Source of the DNA: CAZILN01 sp964540005
GTDB lineage: Bacteria; Bacteroidota; Bacteroidia; Bacteroidales; SM23-62
Direction of reading: 5' to 3'
Assembly (NCBI GenBank): GCA_964540005.1
Contig: CAZILN010000224.1
Location: 1-10,499 of the forward strand
DNA: 10,499 nt
Below the pieces are notes generated by a model. That model saw nothing but the letters and a program-made list of their open reading frames with translations, ran no database searches and was not told the DNA's origin. This document shows, piece by piece, positions 1 through 7,143 of the stretch (position 1 is its first letter; each line of letters opens with the position of its first letter). The translations under genes and the position numbers were made by a program.

Positions 1-49
1 TCTAAAGTTCTAAAATAAGATAATTATCAGGGATAATGAGCCGGTGTTG

Positions 50-631
50 TTATAAAACATCATGTCCGGCAACAAATTCCTTTTTTACGATTTCCAGCTT
101 TTCGAAGTATTCCGCACCGTACTTCCTTATTATAGCATCCCTGACAAAACGGAATACCGGCATATTCTCTTTCAGTCCTGATTCGCGTGCAGGCTCACAG
201 ATGCTCCACCGGTCGTAATTCAGGGCTTCAAAATCATTCAATTGTTTAATCCTGACCGGATATAAATGACATGAAAGGGGTTTACGGAAATCAGTAGCAT
301 TGTTTTCAAATGCTTTTTCGATGCCACACCTAGCGATACCGTTTTCAAATATCGCATAGGCACATTCCTCTCCGCCTATTAATGGTGTCACACTTTCATT
401 ATCTTTATCAATAACAGAGGTTCCCTGGGTATCAATGGCTTCAATTCCTTCTTTACGGAGGTATTCCTTTATCCGGGGATAGATGTCCCTGAGGATCCCT
501 ACTTCCCCGAACTCAAGGGGAGCCCCCGATTCACCATGCACGCAGCAATATCCTTTACATTTTTCCAGATCACATGCGAATTTTTTTTCAACCAGGTCCG
601 CACTGATGATTGTCTTGTCGATTTCAAACAT
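50..631 (-). CDS. DUF3109 family cysteine-rich protein (YkgJ-like, putative metal/Fe-S binding)
   Basis: A 193-residue protein of unknown exact function, resembling DUF3109 and, in cysteine layout, the YkgJ/UPF0153 zinc- or iron-sulfur-binding proteins. Counted from my chosen start, the cysteines are C20, C25, C29, C30, C90, C102, C121 and C145. The N-terminal cluster reads FACDLEKCKGYCC. The later block has C-AYAIFENGIAR-C, then KPLSCHLYPVR, which is the usual C...C...(R/K)P..C..YP arrangement. There is no signal peptide or membrane segment, so it is probably cytoplasmic. The frame is open upstream to an ATG at 808, but family members normally begin close to the 'M-x-x-I-D...LVEKKFxCDL' segment. 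The 59 extra residues (GALTSSNSQARFPAACGEEL and flanks) come from a palindromic repeat, so I start at ATG 629-631. It is divergent from the TPR gene. Family assignment is strong; the metal and the role are inference. Confidence 0.85.
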   Translation of the reverse strand: MFEIDKTIISADLVEKKFACDLEKCKGYCCVHGESGAPLEFGEVGILRDIYPRIKEYLRKEGIEAIDTQGTSVIDKDNESVTPLIGGEECAYAIFENGIARCGIEKAFENNATDFRKPLSCHLYPVRIKQLNDFEALNYDRWSICEPARESGLKENMPVFRFVRDAIIRKYGAEYFEKLEIVKKEFVAGHDVL

Positions 632-675
632 GGTAGGTGTACTGCCGGCTTTCATATATGGATCAGTTAAAAATT

Positions 676-731
676 GAAGCTCCTCGCCGCAAGCAGCGGG
701 GAACCGAGCTTGCGAGTTTGACGAAGTCAAT
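676..731. repeat. GC-rich palindromic element, probable dispersed intergenic repeat
   Basis: This block stands out from its AT-rich surroundings and folds in several ways. A hairpin spans 682-701: arms CCTCGCCGC and GCAGCGGGG, with one mismatch and one wobble. It is enclosed by GCTC (679-682) against GAGC (706-709), which would compete for base 682. CTCGC (683-687) can alternatively pair with GCGAG (712-716). A second, perfect hairpin TTGAC-GAA-GTCAA lies at 718-730. From memory, and unchecked, similar blocks recur between genes in Bacteroidales genomes. It lies in the leader of the DUF3109 gene, where it could form RNA structure. Repeat status cannot be shown from this single copy. Confidence 0.5.
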
Positions 732-765
732 GCGCCCACAGGATTCACCTGAGGGATACCATCTG

Positions 766-773
766 CAAAGGTA
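766..773 (-). promoter_or_regulatory. Possible Bacteroidetes -7 element for the DUF3109 gene
   Basis: On the minus strand this reads TACCTTTG, an exact match to the Bacteroidetes -7 consensus TAnnTTTG. No good -33 TTTG lies at the expected distance upstream; the nearest sequence is AATTTC. If real, transcription would start near 758 and the message would carry the palindromic element (676-731) as leader before the start codon at 631. A single 8-base match is weak evidence. Confidence 0.25.
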
Positions 774-901
774 TAATTTGTTCTCAGGAAATTAAAAATA
801 ATATTCATGGCTTACAGCCTCAACCCATCCTGGAGATTCTGTGTTTTTTATAACTTGCATGTATAGATAATCACAGCCTGTGGAATAATTCTTAAGAAGT
901 A

Positions 902-2026
902 ATGACAGCCAATACCAGATTATTCATCATATACCTTGCTGTTTTACAATTAATCGTACCCACTCAGCTGGAAGCAGTGGGGCATTCCTTCCTTGATGAT
1001 CATGATATGGTAAATGCAGTTCAGACAGCTCTTAAAGAAGTATACCATTGCAGGCCTGAAAACGCTATGGAGGTTCTTGAGAAGCTACGGCAAAAATACC
1101 CGGAACATCCGGTTACACCTTTCTTTGAGGGTCTGATCTATTACTGGCAATATTATCCCATAATACCGGGTAAAAAAGAAAGTAAGAAATTCGAGACTGC
1201 CTTACAGGAATCCTGGAAACTGGCAGAGCAAAGACTGAAGGAAGATCCCTATGATATTGACGGAGTGTTTTTTAACATGACCGCCAGGAGCTTCATTGTT
1301 ATGTATTATTCCGATAACGGGAAACCGTATAAGGCTATTTCTCATGTACTGACCATCTACAGGGAGATCCTTAAAGGAATGGATCTGAAAGAATCCTTCC
1401 ATGAGTTTTATTTCATGGTGGGACTGTATAACTATTATGTGGAAGCCTGGCCTGAAGTGTATCCCGTTTACAAGCCGGTTGCCATGCTTTTACAGAGCGG
1501 GAATAAAGAGTTGGGACTGAAAATGTTGCACTGGGCCTCACGGAACACAATTTTCCTCCAGGGTGAAGCCTCAACATTCCTGATACTGATTTATCTCAAC
1601 TTTGAACAGAATGTCGATAGTGCCAGGACTATTGCCGGGCACCTTTACAGCCTGTTTCCGGAGAATCCCTATTACACTGCAAAGTACTCAGAGATACTCC
1701 TTCTAAGCAAAGAATATGAGAAAGCGCTTATATTGCTTGATAAAATGGATGAAATGGATGATTTCAGCAGAATGAAAGCTACTGTTTACAGGGGCGTATA
1801 TAAGGAAAAGGCGCTCAGGAATTATTCAGATGCAGTTAAACTTTACCGACAGGGATTACAAATGTCAGAAGAATTCGGTCCTTATGCGAATTATACCACA
1901 GCACATGCATACATCGGCCTGAGCCGGTATTATGACAGGGAAGGGGATGAGAAAAAGGCCAGGCATTATTATAAAAAAGCAAGGGACGCAACCGGTTTTG
2001 ATTATGTCTTCAATGATGACCTGTAA
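902..2026 (+). CDS. Secreted tetratricopeptide-repeat protein
   Basis: A 374-residue protein with a probable signal peptide: hydrophobic residues 7-20 and a possible cleavage after LEA (residue 25). The body is helical and rich in aromatic residues. TPR-like helix pairs are visible at about 35-68 (PENAMEVLEKLRQKYPEHP), 235-258 (NVDSARTIAGHLYSLFPENP), 260-285, 300-325 and 333-366 (AYIGLSRYYDREGDEKKARHYYKKA). The middle contains FHEFYFMVGLYNYY, followed by a segment resembling the eukaryotic IML2/TTC39 repeat proteins; that likeness is only an impression. It probably acts in the periplasm as a protein-interaction scaffold; partner unknown. The ATG at 902 directly precedes the signal peptide. 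A serpin gene starts 39 bases after its stop, suggesting co-transcription. Confidence 0.85.
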   Translation: MTANTRLFIIYLAVLQLIVPTQLEAVGHSFLDDHDMVNAVQTALKEVYHCRPENAMEVLEKLRQKYPEHPVTPFFEGLIYYWQYYPIIPGKKESKKFETALQESWKLAEQRLKEDPYDIDGVFFNMTARSFIVMYYSDNGKPYKAISHVLTIYREILKGMDLKESFHEFYFMVGLYNYYVEAWPEVYPVYKPVAMLLQSGNKELGLKMLHWASRNTIFLQGEASTFLILIYLNFEQNVDSARTIAGHLYSLFPENPYYTAKYSEILLLSKEYEKALILLDKMDEMDDFSRMKATVYRGVYKEKALRNYSDAVKLYRQGLQMSEEFGPYANYTTAHAYIGLSRYYDREGDEKKARHYYKKARDATGFDYVFNDDL

Positions 2027-2065
2027 TAATTGCCAGGTGTTAAATTAAATATTAATGTATTGAAT

Positions 2066-3388
2066 ATGAGAATATTACTGATTATTACCGGCTGTTTTTA
2101 TTTTATGGCATGCAGCCTCTCCTGTAAATCGGGAAAGAATGTCACAACAAGTGATACGGATCTTCAGGCCACAGAGCATACCAATATAACTCCTGACAAT
2201 CCTGTCAATCCTGAACAGGTTACAGAAATTGCTGCTGGGATTAACAAATTTGGGTTTGATCTGTTCCGGGAACTAAGTGAAAGCAATGATTTCCTCATCT
2301 TTTCCCCCTACAGCATTTCTTCAGCAATGGCAATGTGCTATGCAGGAGCCAGGGAGAACACAGCTGCAGAAATGAACCGGGTCATGCATTTCAATCCTGA
2401 CCAGGAACTGTTTCATCCTGCCTTCGGGTATTTGCATGAACTGATGTTAAAAGGTAGTTTTACTAAGGAAAATGAGCTCAGGGTAGCCAACGCACTGTGG
2501 GCTCAGGATGATATTCCCTTACTCGATAAGTTCTGTAAGACTGCTACTTCCCGGTATTCAGCAAAGGTTCAGAATGTAAGTTTCAAACGGTCCCGCGATG
2601 TGGAAGAAAGCAGATTACTTATAAACAAATGGGTTGAAGAACAAACTATGGATAAGATCACCGAACTGATCAAACCCGATGCACTGAGTACACGTACCCG
2701 GCTTGTCCTGACAAATGCCATATATTTCCGGGGCGATTGGTTATACCCTTTCAACCAGAACAGGACCAGCCAGGGAGAATTCCGGACAGCTGACAACCAG
2801 CTGGTCACTGCCAGCTTTATGAACCAGCAGAAACCCTTTCTTTATTATGCAGATGATGATTTCCAGGCAATAGAAATGCCATATAAGGGCAAGGACCTGG
2901 CTATGCTTATCATTCTGCCGAAAGAATTGCTGGGAATTCAGCAAGCAATGACCCGGCTCAATGAAAAAAAATTTTCAACCATAAGGAATCATATGGATCG
3001 TGTTACTTATAATGGCACAACGAAACAATCGGAAAACAGGACTGAAGTCAGTATCAGCCTGCCAAAATTCACATCAAGTGCTGAATTCGTCCTCAATGAT
3101 GCTCTTAAAAATATGGGTATGACAGAAGCCTTTAATCAGCTGGCGGATTTTTCAGGTATGAGCGAAAATAATGAACTGTTCATCAGTGTGGTTGTTCACA
3201 AGACATACATCGATGTGAATGAAGCCGGTACCGAGGCAGCGGCTGCCACCGGGGTCGGAATGGCACTGAAAAGCGGTTACGTAGCTGAACCAAAGGTCTT
3301 TACTGCTGATCATCCTTTCTTCTACACCATATATCATAAAGAATCAGGCGCAATAATATTTGCCGGCTGGCTGGAAAATCCGGCCTGA
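2066..3388 (+). CDS. Serpin, probable envelope-anchored serine protease inhibitor
   Basis: A 440-residue full-length serpin, a suicide inhibitor that traps serine (or cysteine) proteases through its reactive-centre loop. Family landmarks, numbered from ATG 2066, are SPYSISSAMAMCYAGAREN (about 80-98), LVLTNAIYFRGDW (213-225), the MPYKGKDLAMLIILP block (271-285) and the C-terminal signature FTADHPFFYTIY (412-423). The hinge EAGTEAAAATG begins at E386 and fits the inhibitory pattern (P17 E, P15 G, P14 T, P12-P9 all A). With a standard 17-residue loop, P1 is K402 and P1' is S403, pointing to trypsin-like targets. The N-terminus MRILLIITGCFYFMAC looks like a lipoprotein signal with C16 as lipid site, followed by a Ser/Thr/Asn/Pro-rich linker. 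The frame also opens at a TTG at 2030, but those 12 residues precede the signal peptide and are unlikely to be used. It follows the TPR gene closely. Confidence 0.93.
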   Translation: MRILLIITGCFYFMACSLSCKSGKNVTTSDTDLQATEHTNITPDNPVNPEQVTEIAAGINKFGFDLFRELSESNDFLIFSPYSISSAMAMCYAGARENTAAEMNRVMHFNPDQELFHPAFGYLHELMLKGSFTKENELRVANALWAQDDIPLLDKFCKTATSRYSAKVQNVSFKRSRDVEESRLLINKWVEEQTMDKITELIKPDALSTRTRLVLTNAIYFRGDWLYPFNQNRTSQGEFRTADNQLVTASFMNQQKPFLYYADDDFQAIEMPYKGKDLAMLIILPKELLGIQQAMTRLNEKKFSTIRNHMDRVTYNGTTKQSENRTEVSISLPKFTSSAEFVLNDALKNMGMTEAFNQLADFSGMSENNELFISVVVHKTYIDVNEAGTEAAAATGVGMALKSGYVAEPKVFTADHPFFYTIYHKESGAIIFAGWLENPA

Positions 3389-3466
3389 TCAAAAGGATGA
3401 GTTCATTAAACGGGTATTGTTCATGCTGTAAAAAATGGTTATTTTCAGGCCCTGAAACCTTCATTT

Positions 3467-4099
3467 GTGAAGCTATCAATTGAAAAGATAAAAAAAGATC
3501 CTGATTTTATGTTGCTGGACAAGATCTCCTACGACCAGATAGCAGATTTTGCCGGTGATTACCTGAGAAAATCCAACCTGAGCATAAGGACATACCTGCT
3601 TATAATTATACTGCTGTTTTTAGGCCTGATCGTTTCTTTGATACACGGGACCATTGTCCACAACTACCATTTCATCAGCATGCTCAAGCAATATCTCTAT
3701 GGAATATTAATCTCATTTACCATAGTGATTCCCGTACATGAAGTCATACACGGACTGGCGTATTTTCTCCTTGGTGCCAGGAAGATCAGGTTCGGTGCCA
3801 AACTGAAGCAGTTTGCCTTCTATTCGGTGGCAGAAGACTTTGTAACGACCCGGACAGCCTTTTACGTGCTTGCATTATCCCCGTTTATTATCCTGTCTGT
3901 CGCGAATCTTTTCGGCTTCTTCTATGTTCATGGTGTTGCAGGATATACCTATCTTTCCATATTGTTTTTCCATTCCACCATGTGTGCGGGGGATTTTGCC
4001 CTGATGAGTTATTACGAGGTCCACAAGAATAAGGAACTGTACACTTTTGACGACATTAAAAACCGCTTCTCCTATTTTTATTATCGTAAACCTGATTAA
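3467..4099 (+). CDS. DUF3267 family membrane protein, putative zinc metalloprotease
   Basis: A 210-residue integral membrane protein with four likely membrane segments (about 41-60, 76-97, 131-156 and 159-182). The second contains H91-E92-V-I-H95-G, a zincin HExxH motif inside the membrane as in site-2-protease-like families. The conserved-looking MCAGDF (D176) in the last segment is a candidate third metal ligand by analogy with S2P-type enzymes; this is inference. Substrate unknown. The start is GTG at 3467, giving MKLSIEKIKKDPDF. There is no in-frame ATG upstream before the stop at 3407-3409, and the next ATG (3509) would remove 14 plausible residues. It lies 78 bases after the serpin stop on the same strand with no visible terminator, so it may share a transcript. 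Its end faces the receiver gene with a 28-base gap. Confidence 0.85.
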   Translation: MKLSIEKIKKDPDFMLLDKISYDQIADFAGDYLRKSNLSIRTYLLIIILLFLGLIVSLIHGTIVHNYHFISMLKQYLYGILISFTIVIPVHEVIHGLAYFLLGARKIRFGAKLKQFAFYSVAEDFVTTRTAFYVLALSPFIILSVANLFGFFYVHGVAGYTYLSILFFHSTMCAGDFALMSYYEVHKNKELYTFDDIKNRFSYFYYRKPD

Positions 4100-4127
4100 A
4101 ATCGATATTCCATGCCGGTTACAAGCC

Positions 4128-4514
4128 TTACTTCCTTTCCCTGTACAGGTATTTGTTCAGCATCATTAAGAGATCTTCTTTCTTAATCGGTTTTGACAGA
4201 TAATCATCACAGCCTGCCTGCTTACATTTATATTCATCATCATCCATAGCATAGGCTGTCTGGGCAATTACCGGAATATCGCGATCCAGGGATTTAATTT
4301 TCCGGGTAGCCGCATATCCATCCATTACCGGTAGCTGAATATCCATCAGAACCAGGTCAATATCCTTATCTTCCCGGCACAGTATAAAAGCTTGCTCTCC
4401 GTTAGTTGCATGCAACAACATAACACCCGTATTCCTGAGTACAATGTTAAAATACTCTAGACTTACCTGGTCGTCTTCTACAATCAGTATCCTCTTACCT
4501 ACCCAATTGTACAT
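4128..4514 (-). CDS. Stand-alone response regulator receiver domain (CheY-like)
   Basis: A 128-residue single receiver domain with no output domain. Landmarks are the acidic pocket E13-D14-D15 (ILIVEDD), phospho-acceptor D58 in LVLMDIQLPVMDG, T86 in IAQTAYA, and K108 in LSKPI. The sequence style (VMDGYAATRKIKSL, AYAMDDDEYKCKQAGCDDYLSKPI) is closest to receivers normally fused to hybrid histidine kinases, so it probably takes phosphate from a kinase encoded elsewhere and works by protein-protein contact. The start at 4512-4514 places the first beta strand at residues 7-13, as is usual. It is divergent from the FtsX-like permease across 152 bases and convergent with the DUF3267 gene. No kinase gene is in the window, so its partner cannot be named. 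Confidence 0.92.
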   Translation of the reverse strand: MYNWVGKRILIVEDDQVSLEYFNIVLRNTGVMLLHATNGEQAFILCREDKDIDLVLMDIQLPVMDGYAATRKIKSLDRDIPVIAQTAYAMDDDEYKCKQAGCDDYLSKPIKKEDLLMMLNKYLYRERK

Positions 4515-4558
4515 ATTTTATACTTTTGTTGATGCAAATGGTAAGAAACTAAAAAAAA

Positions 4559-4589
4559 TTGACAGGGAGTTATATTTATATTAATTTTC
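4559..4589 (+). promoter_or_regulatory. Possible Bacteroidetes-type promoter for the FtsX-like permease
   Basis: TTG at 4559-4561 and TAATTTTC at 4582-4589 lie 20 bases apart, close to the -33 TTTG / -7 TAnnTTTG layout of Bacteroidetes. The -7 element matches except for its last base. Transcription would begin near 4596, leaving a leader of about 70 bases before the ATG at 4667. The region is very AT-rich, so a chance match is quite possible. Confidence 0.3.
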
Positions 4590-4666
4590 GAACTTAATGA
4601 GAACAGCTTATATGCAACATAATCTGCTATCACCTGTTCATATGTTAATTAAAATTATCCCCTGGC

Positions 4667-7042
4667 ATGTTTAAAAATTACCTGAAAGTTACCCTGAGGA
4701 ATTTGCTCAGGAATGCCTTTTATGCACTCATTAACATTATTGGACTGGGACTGGCCCTGGCTATTTGCATTGTTGCATATGTAAATAACAAGTACGACAG
4801 TGATTTTGATTCTCAGCATGAAAACGGATCCCGGATATATAAGATTGGATTTACCCGTACTATCCAGGCCCGAAGCCAGCCATACGGGATCACAGCTATG
4901 TCACTGGGACCCCTTGTTGAGACCAATATAAGCGGGGTTGAAAATGTGGTCAGGATTGCCCGCAGCTATTCCCCGTTTAAGGTCGGTTTAAAGAACTTCA
5001 ACAAGGGTATCGCGTATGTTGATGATGGGTTTTTCGATATGTTCACCATACCCATCCTCAGGGGAACGGCAGAAAATATTGCTGACCGGAATACCATCCT
5101 GATCAGTGAGGAACTGGCAGGTATCTATTTTGGGAATGATGATCCGGTAGGAGAGATCATATCCGTATTCAATGATAAGGGCAAAGAATTCACCTACATG
5201 GTTTCGGGGGTATTTGAAGACCTGCCCCTGAATTCCAGTTTCGTCTTCGAGGCAGTCACGCTCATCGACAATTTCATTAATATGTGGGAGGTTAATGAGC
5301 ATGACTGGAGGACATGGGTGGCCGGGACCTTTATAATGATACCCGAAAAGGACCAGGTGACAAATGTGGAGAATATGCTGCAGCAATTTGTCGAAGTCGC
5401 CAACGATGCCAGGGAAGATTTCCAGATCGACAGCCTGTATCTTGTCCCGCTACCCGATATGGCCCATCATGCCTGGGATATTTGGTCCAACTGGTTCCGG
5501 CAAAGTTTCCATCCGGCTGCCGTTACAGCCCCTCCGCTCATGGCTCTATTCATTCTGTTACTGGCCTGTTTTAATTTCACCAATACTTCCATTGCTTTAT
5601 CCAGCAAACGAATCAAGGAGATCGGAGTACGTAAGGTTGTGGGTGGCCAGAAAGGACAGATCAGAACACAATTTTTTGGAGAGAATTTTATAATGAGCCT
5701 TTTTGCCCTGCTTATCGGGATTGCAGTGGCCAGGTGGCTGGTCGGGATCTATTCAAGCATGTGGGAGTATATGGATATCAGCCTCAGCTTCAGGGAGGAC
5801 CCCATGCTTATTGTCTTTCTGGTAATCCTGATCCTTATTACCACGGTTATGGCAGGGGCCTATCCCTCCTTTTATGTCAGCAGGTTCAGTCCTGTTCTGA
5901 TCTTCCAGGATAAATATAAGCTGGGAGGAAAGAATATACTCTCTTTGCTCCTGCTAGGGTTCAATTTCCTGATAGCCGTAAATTCGATCGTTTCAGGTAT
6001 CTATTTTTATCAGAATGCAGAGTACCAGAACAATGTATACCTGGGTTATGACAAGGACCATATCATCTCCGTACCCTTTAACGACAATTCAAGTCTCGAA
6101 GAATATAAAAATACAATAAAAGCTAATCCGGTTATCGAAAGTATTGGTGAATCCGAAGAACACATCAACTGGTCGACCTATTCACGTCCCATTAAATATG
6201 AGGATATCGAACTGGAAGTGAGAATGATGGATGTCGGACACGGGTATTTTCATACCATGGGTCTCAATCTCCTCGAAGGAAGAGAGTTTGATCCGGATCT
6301 CGAGCAATCGGACCGCGAAGGGAATATCATCGTCAGCAGGAAATTATTGAACGATTTTGGTATTGAAGATCCCCTGGGGAAGAGGGTTATTATGAGTGAT
6401 ACTGTGGCCCTGAATATTGTTGGTGTAATGGATGATTTCTATCCCTTCGGCGTCTGGGGTAAAATAGAACCTACCATATTCCGGCTGGCCAGCAGGGAAC
6501 GGCTGCGAATGCTAACGGTACGTGTACAGCCGGAGGACCTTCAACCCGTCAATGAGTACCTGGAAGAGCAATGGAACCAGCTGATACCTAACTATCCTTA
6601 TGAAGGATTCTTCCAGGAGGAACAACTGGCCGAGGCCAAATCCATAAACAAGAACATTAAGAATATATATGTTTTCCTGGCAATAATTGCCTCTCTCCTG
6701 TCAGCCATTGGATTATATTCCATGGTATCACTCATGGTCATCAGAAGGACAAAGGAAATTGGCATAAGGAAGGTCATGGGAGCAGAGATCCCACGCATTA
6801 TTTTCATACTTATGAAGATTTTCATCATAATTATAGCCATTTCAAGTGCCATCGGGATCAGCAGCGGGTGGTACGTCAGTAAGATCCTAATGAAAAGTAT
6901 CTGGGACCTCTATGCCGAAGCGAATATTATAACCTTCCTGTTACCGGTATTTCTGGTCATAGGGATCACATTGATAACCATGAGCGGCAGGATTTGGGAG
7001 GCAGCCTCAAAGAATCCGGCCGAATCTCTCAGGTATGAATGA
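4667..7042 (+). CDS. ABC transporter permease, MacB/FtsX type (orphan)
   Basis: A 791-residue permease of the MacB_PCD-FtsX type that occurs in many copies in Bacteroidetes. The order is: an N-terminal cytoplasmic helix (MFKNYLKVTLRNLLRN), TM1 at 18-40, a large periplasmic domain at 41-285, TM2-TM5 at about 289-308, 338-361, 380-399 and 422-447, a second periplasmic domain at 448-665, and TM6-TM8 at about 667-690, 709-731 and 751-771. Each half carries the family's cytoplasmic coupling motif: KEIGVRKVVGG at 317-327 and KEIGIRKVMGA at 696-706. It ends in NPAESLRYE, typical of the group. It should use an ATPase of the LolD/MacB type to move or extract an envelope substrate, but no such gene is adjacent. 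The ATG at 4667 fits the family start. No frameshift or truncation is seen. Confidence 0.93.
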   Translation: MFKNYLKVTLRNLLRNAFYALINIIGLGLALAICIVAYVNNKYDSDFDSQHENGSRIYKIGFTRTIQARSQPYGITAMSLGPLVETNISGVENVVRIARSYSPFKVGLKNFNKGIAYVDDGFFDMFTIPILRGTAENIADRNTILISEELAGIYFGNDDPVGEIISVFNDKGKEFTYMVSGVFEDLPLNSSFVFEAVTLIDNFINMWEVNEHDWRTWVAGTFIMIPEKDQVTNVENMLQQFVEVANDAREDFQIDSLYLVPLPDMAHHAWDIWSNWFRQSFHPAAVTAPPLMALFILLLACFNFTNTSIALSSKRIKEIGVRKVVGGQKGQIRTQFFGENFIMSLFALLIGIAVARWLVGIYSSMWEYMDISLSFREDPMLIVFLVILILITTVMAGAYPSFYVSRFSPVLIFQDKYKLGGKNILSLLLLGFNFLIAVNSIVSGIYFYQNAEYQNNVYLGYDKDHIISVPFNDNSSLEEYKNTIKANPVIESIGESEEHINWSTYSRPIKYEDIELEVRMMDVGHGYFHTMGLNLLEGREFDPDLEQSDREGNIIVSRKLLNDFGIEDPLGKRVIMSDTVALNIVGVMDDFYPFGVWGKIEPTIFRLASRERLRMLTVRVQPEDLQPVNEYLEEQWNQLIPNYPYEGFFQEEQLAEAKSINKNIKNIYVFLAIIASLLSAIGLYSMVSLMVIRRTKEIGIRKVMGAEIPRIIFILMKIFIIIIAISSAIGISSGWYVSKILMKSIWDLYAEANIITFLLPVFLVIGITLITMSGRIWEAASKNPAESLRYE

Positions 7043-7090
7043 TCCATGCCAAGGATGGCCGATATTAGGTAAGCAGCCTTTCTGAAACAG

Positions 7091-7120
7091 AAAAAGCCGC
7101 CCCGATTGTATCAAGACGGC
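7091..7120 (-). terminator. Factor-independent terminator of the small minus-strand gene
   Basis: On the minus strand, 7120 down to 7096 folds into an 11-pair stem with loop ACA: outer GCCG/CGGC, three G-U pairs inside, then GAT/ATC at the loop. Five T residues follow at once (7095-7091). The G-U pairs become mismatches on the plus strand, so the signal points leftward. It lies 23 bases beyond the stop of the 7144-7431 gene, which supports that gene being real. It could also hinder read-through from the permease. A small hairpin, TTTCTG-AAA-CAGAAA (7079-7093), abuts it. Confidence 0.75.
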
Positions 7121-7143
7121 CCCATCAAAAAATAGATTCCCCT

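Noticed and set aside
632..808. N-terminal extension of the DUF3109 frame (ATG at 808)
   Set aside because: Its middle is translated from a palindromic repeat-like block and the recognisable family sequence begins at 631.
872..898. CACAG-C-CTGTG and the palindrome TTCTTAAGAA just before the TPR gene
   Set aside because: Arms of only five bases, AT-rich context and no second site; chance is a sufficient explanation.
2030..2065. TTG start 12 residues before the serpin signal peptide
   Set aside because: It would place polar and hydrophobic residues ahead of a clean lipoprotein-type signal; the ATG at 2066 is the better start.
2198..2225. Repeated AATCCTG units in the serpin linker
   Set aside because: Only two to three short copies inside a low-complexity Asn/Pro linker; no structural meaning apparent.
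4100..4127. Terminator between the convergent DUF3267 and receiver genes
   Set aside because: Only 28 bases, with no stem followed by a T run on either strand.
4661..4674. CTGGCATG resembling a sigma-54 -24 element before and over the FtsX-like gene start
   Set aside because: No TTGC-like -12 element at the right distance, and it overlaps the start codon.
4988..5693. Several frames of 69-132 residues on both strands inside the FtsX-like permease
   Set aside because: Shadow frames of a confidently assigned gene; none has family-like sequence.
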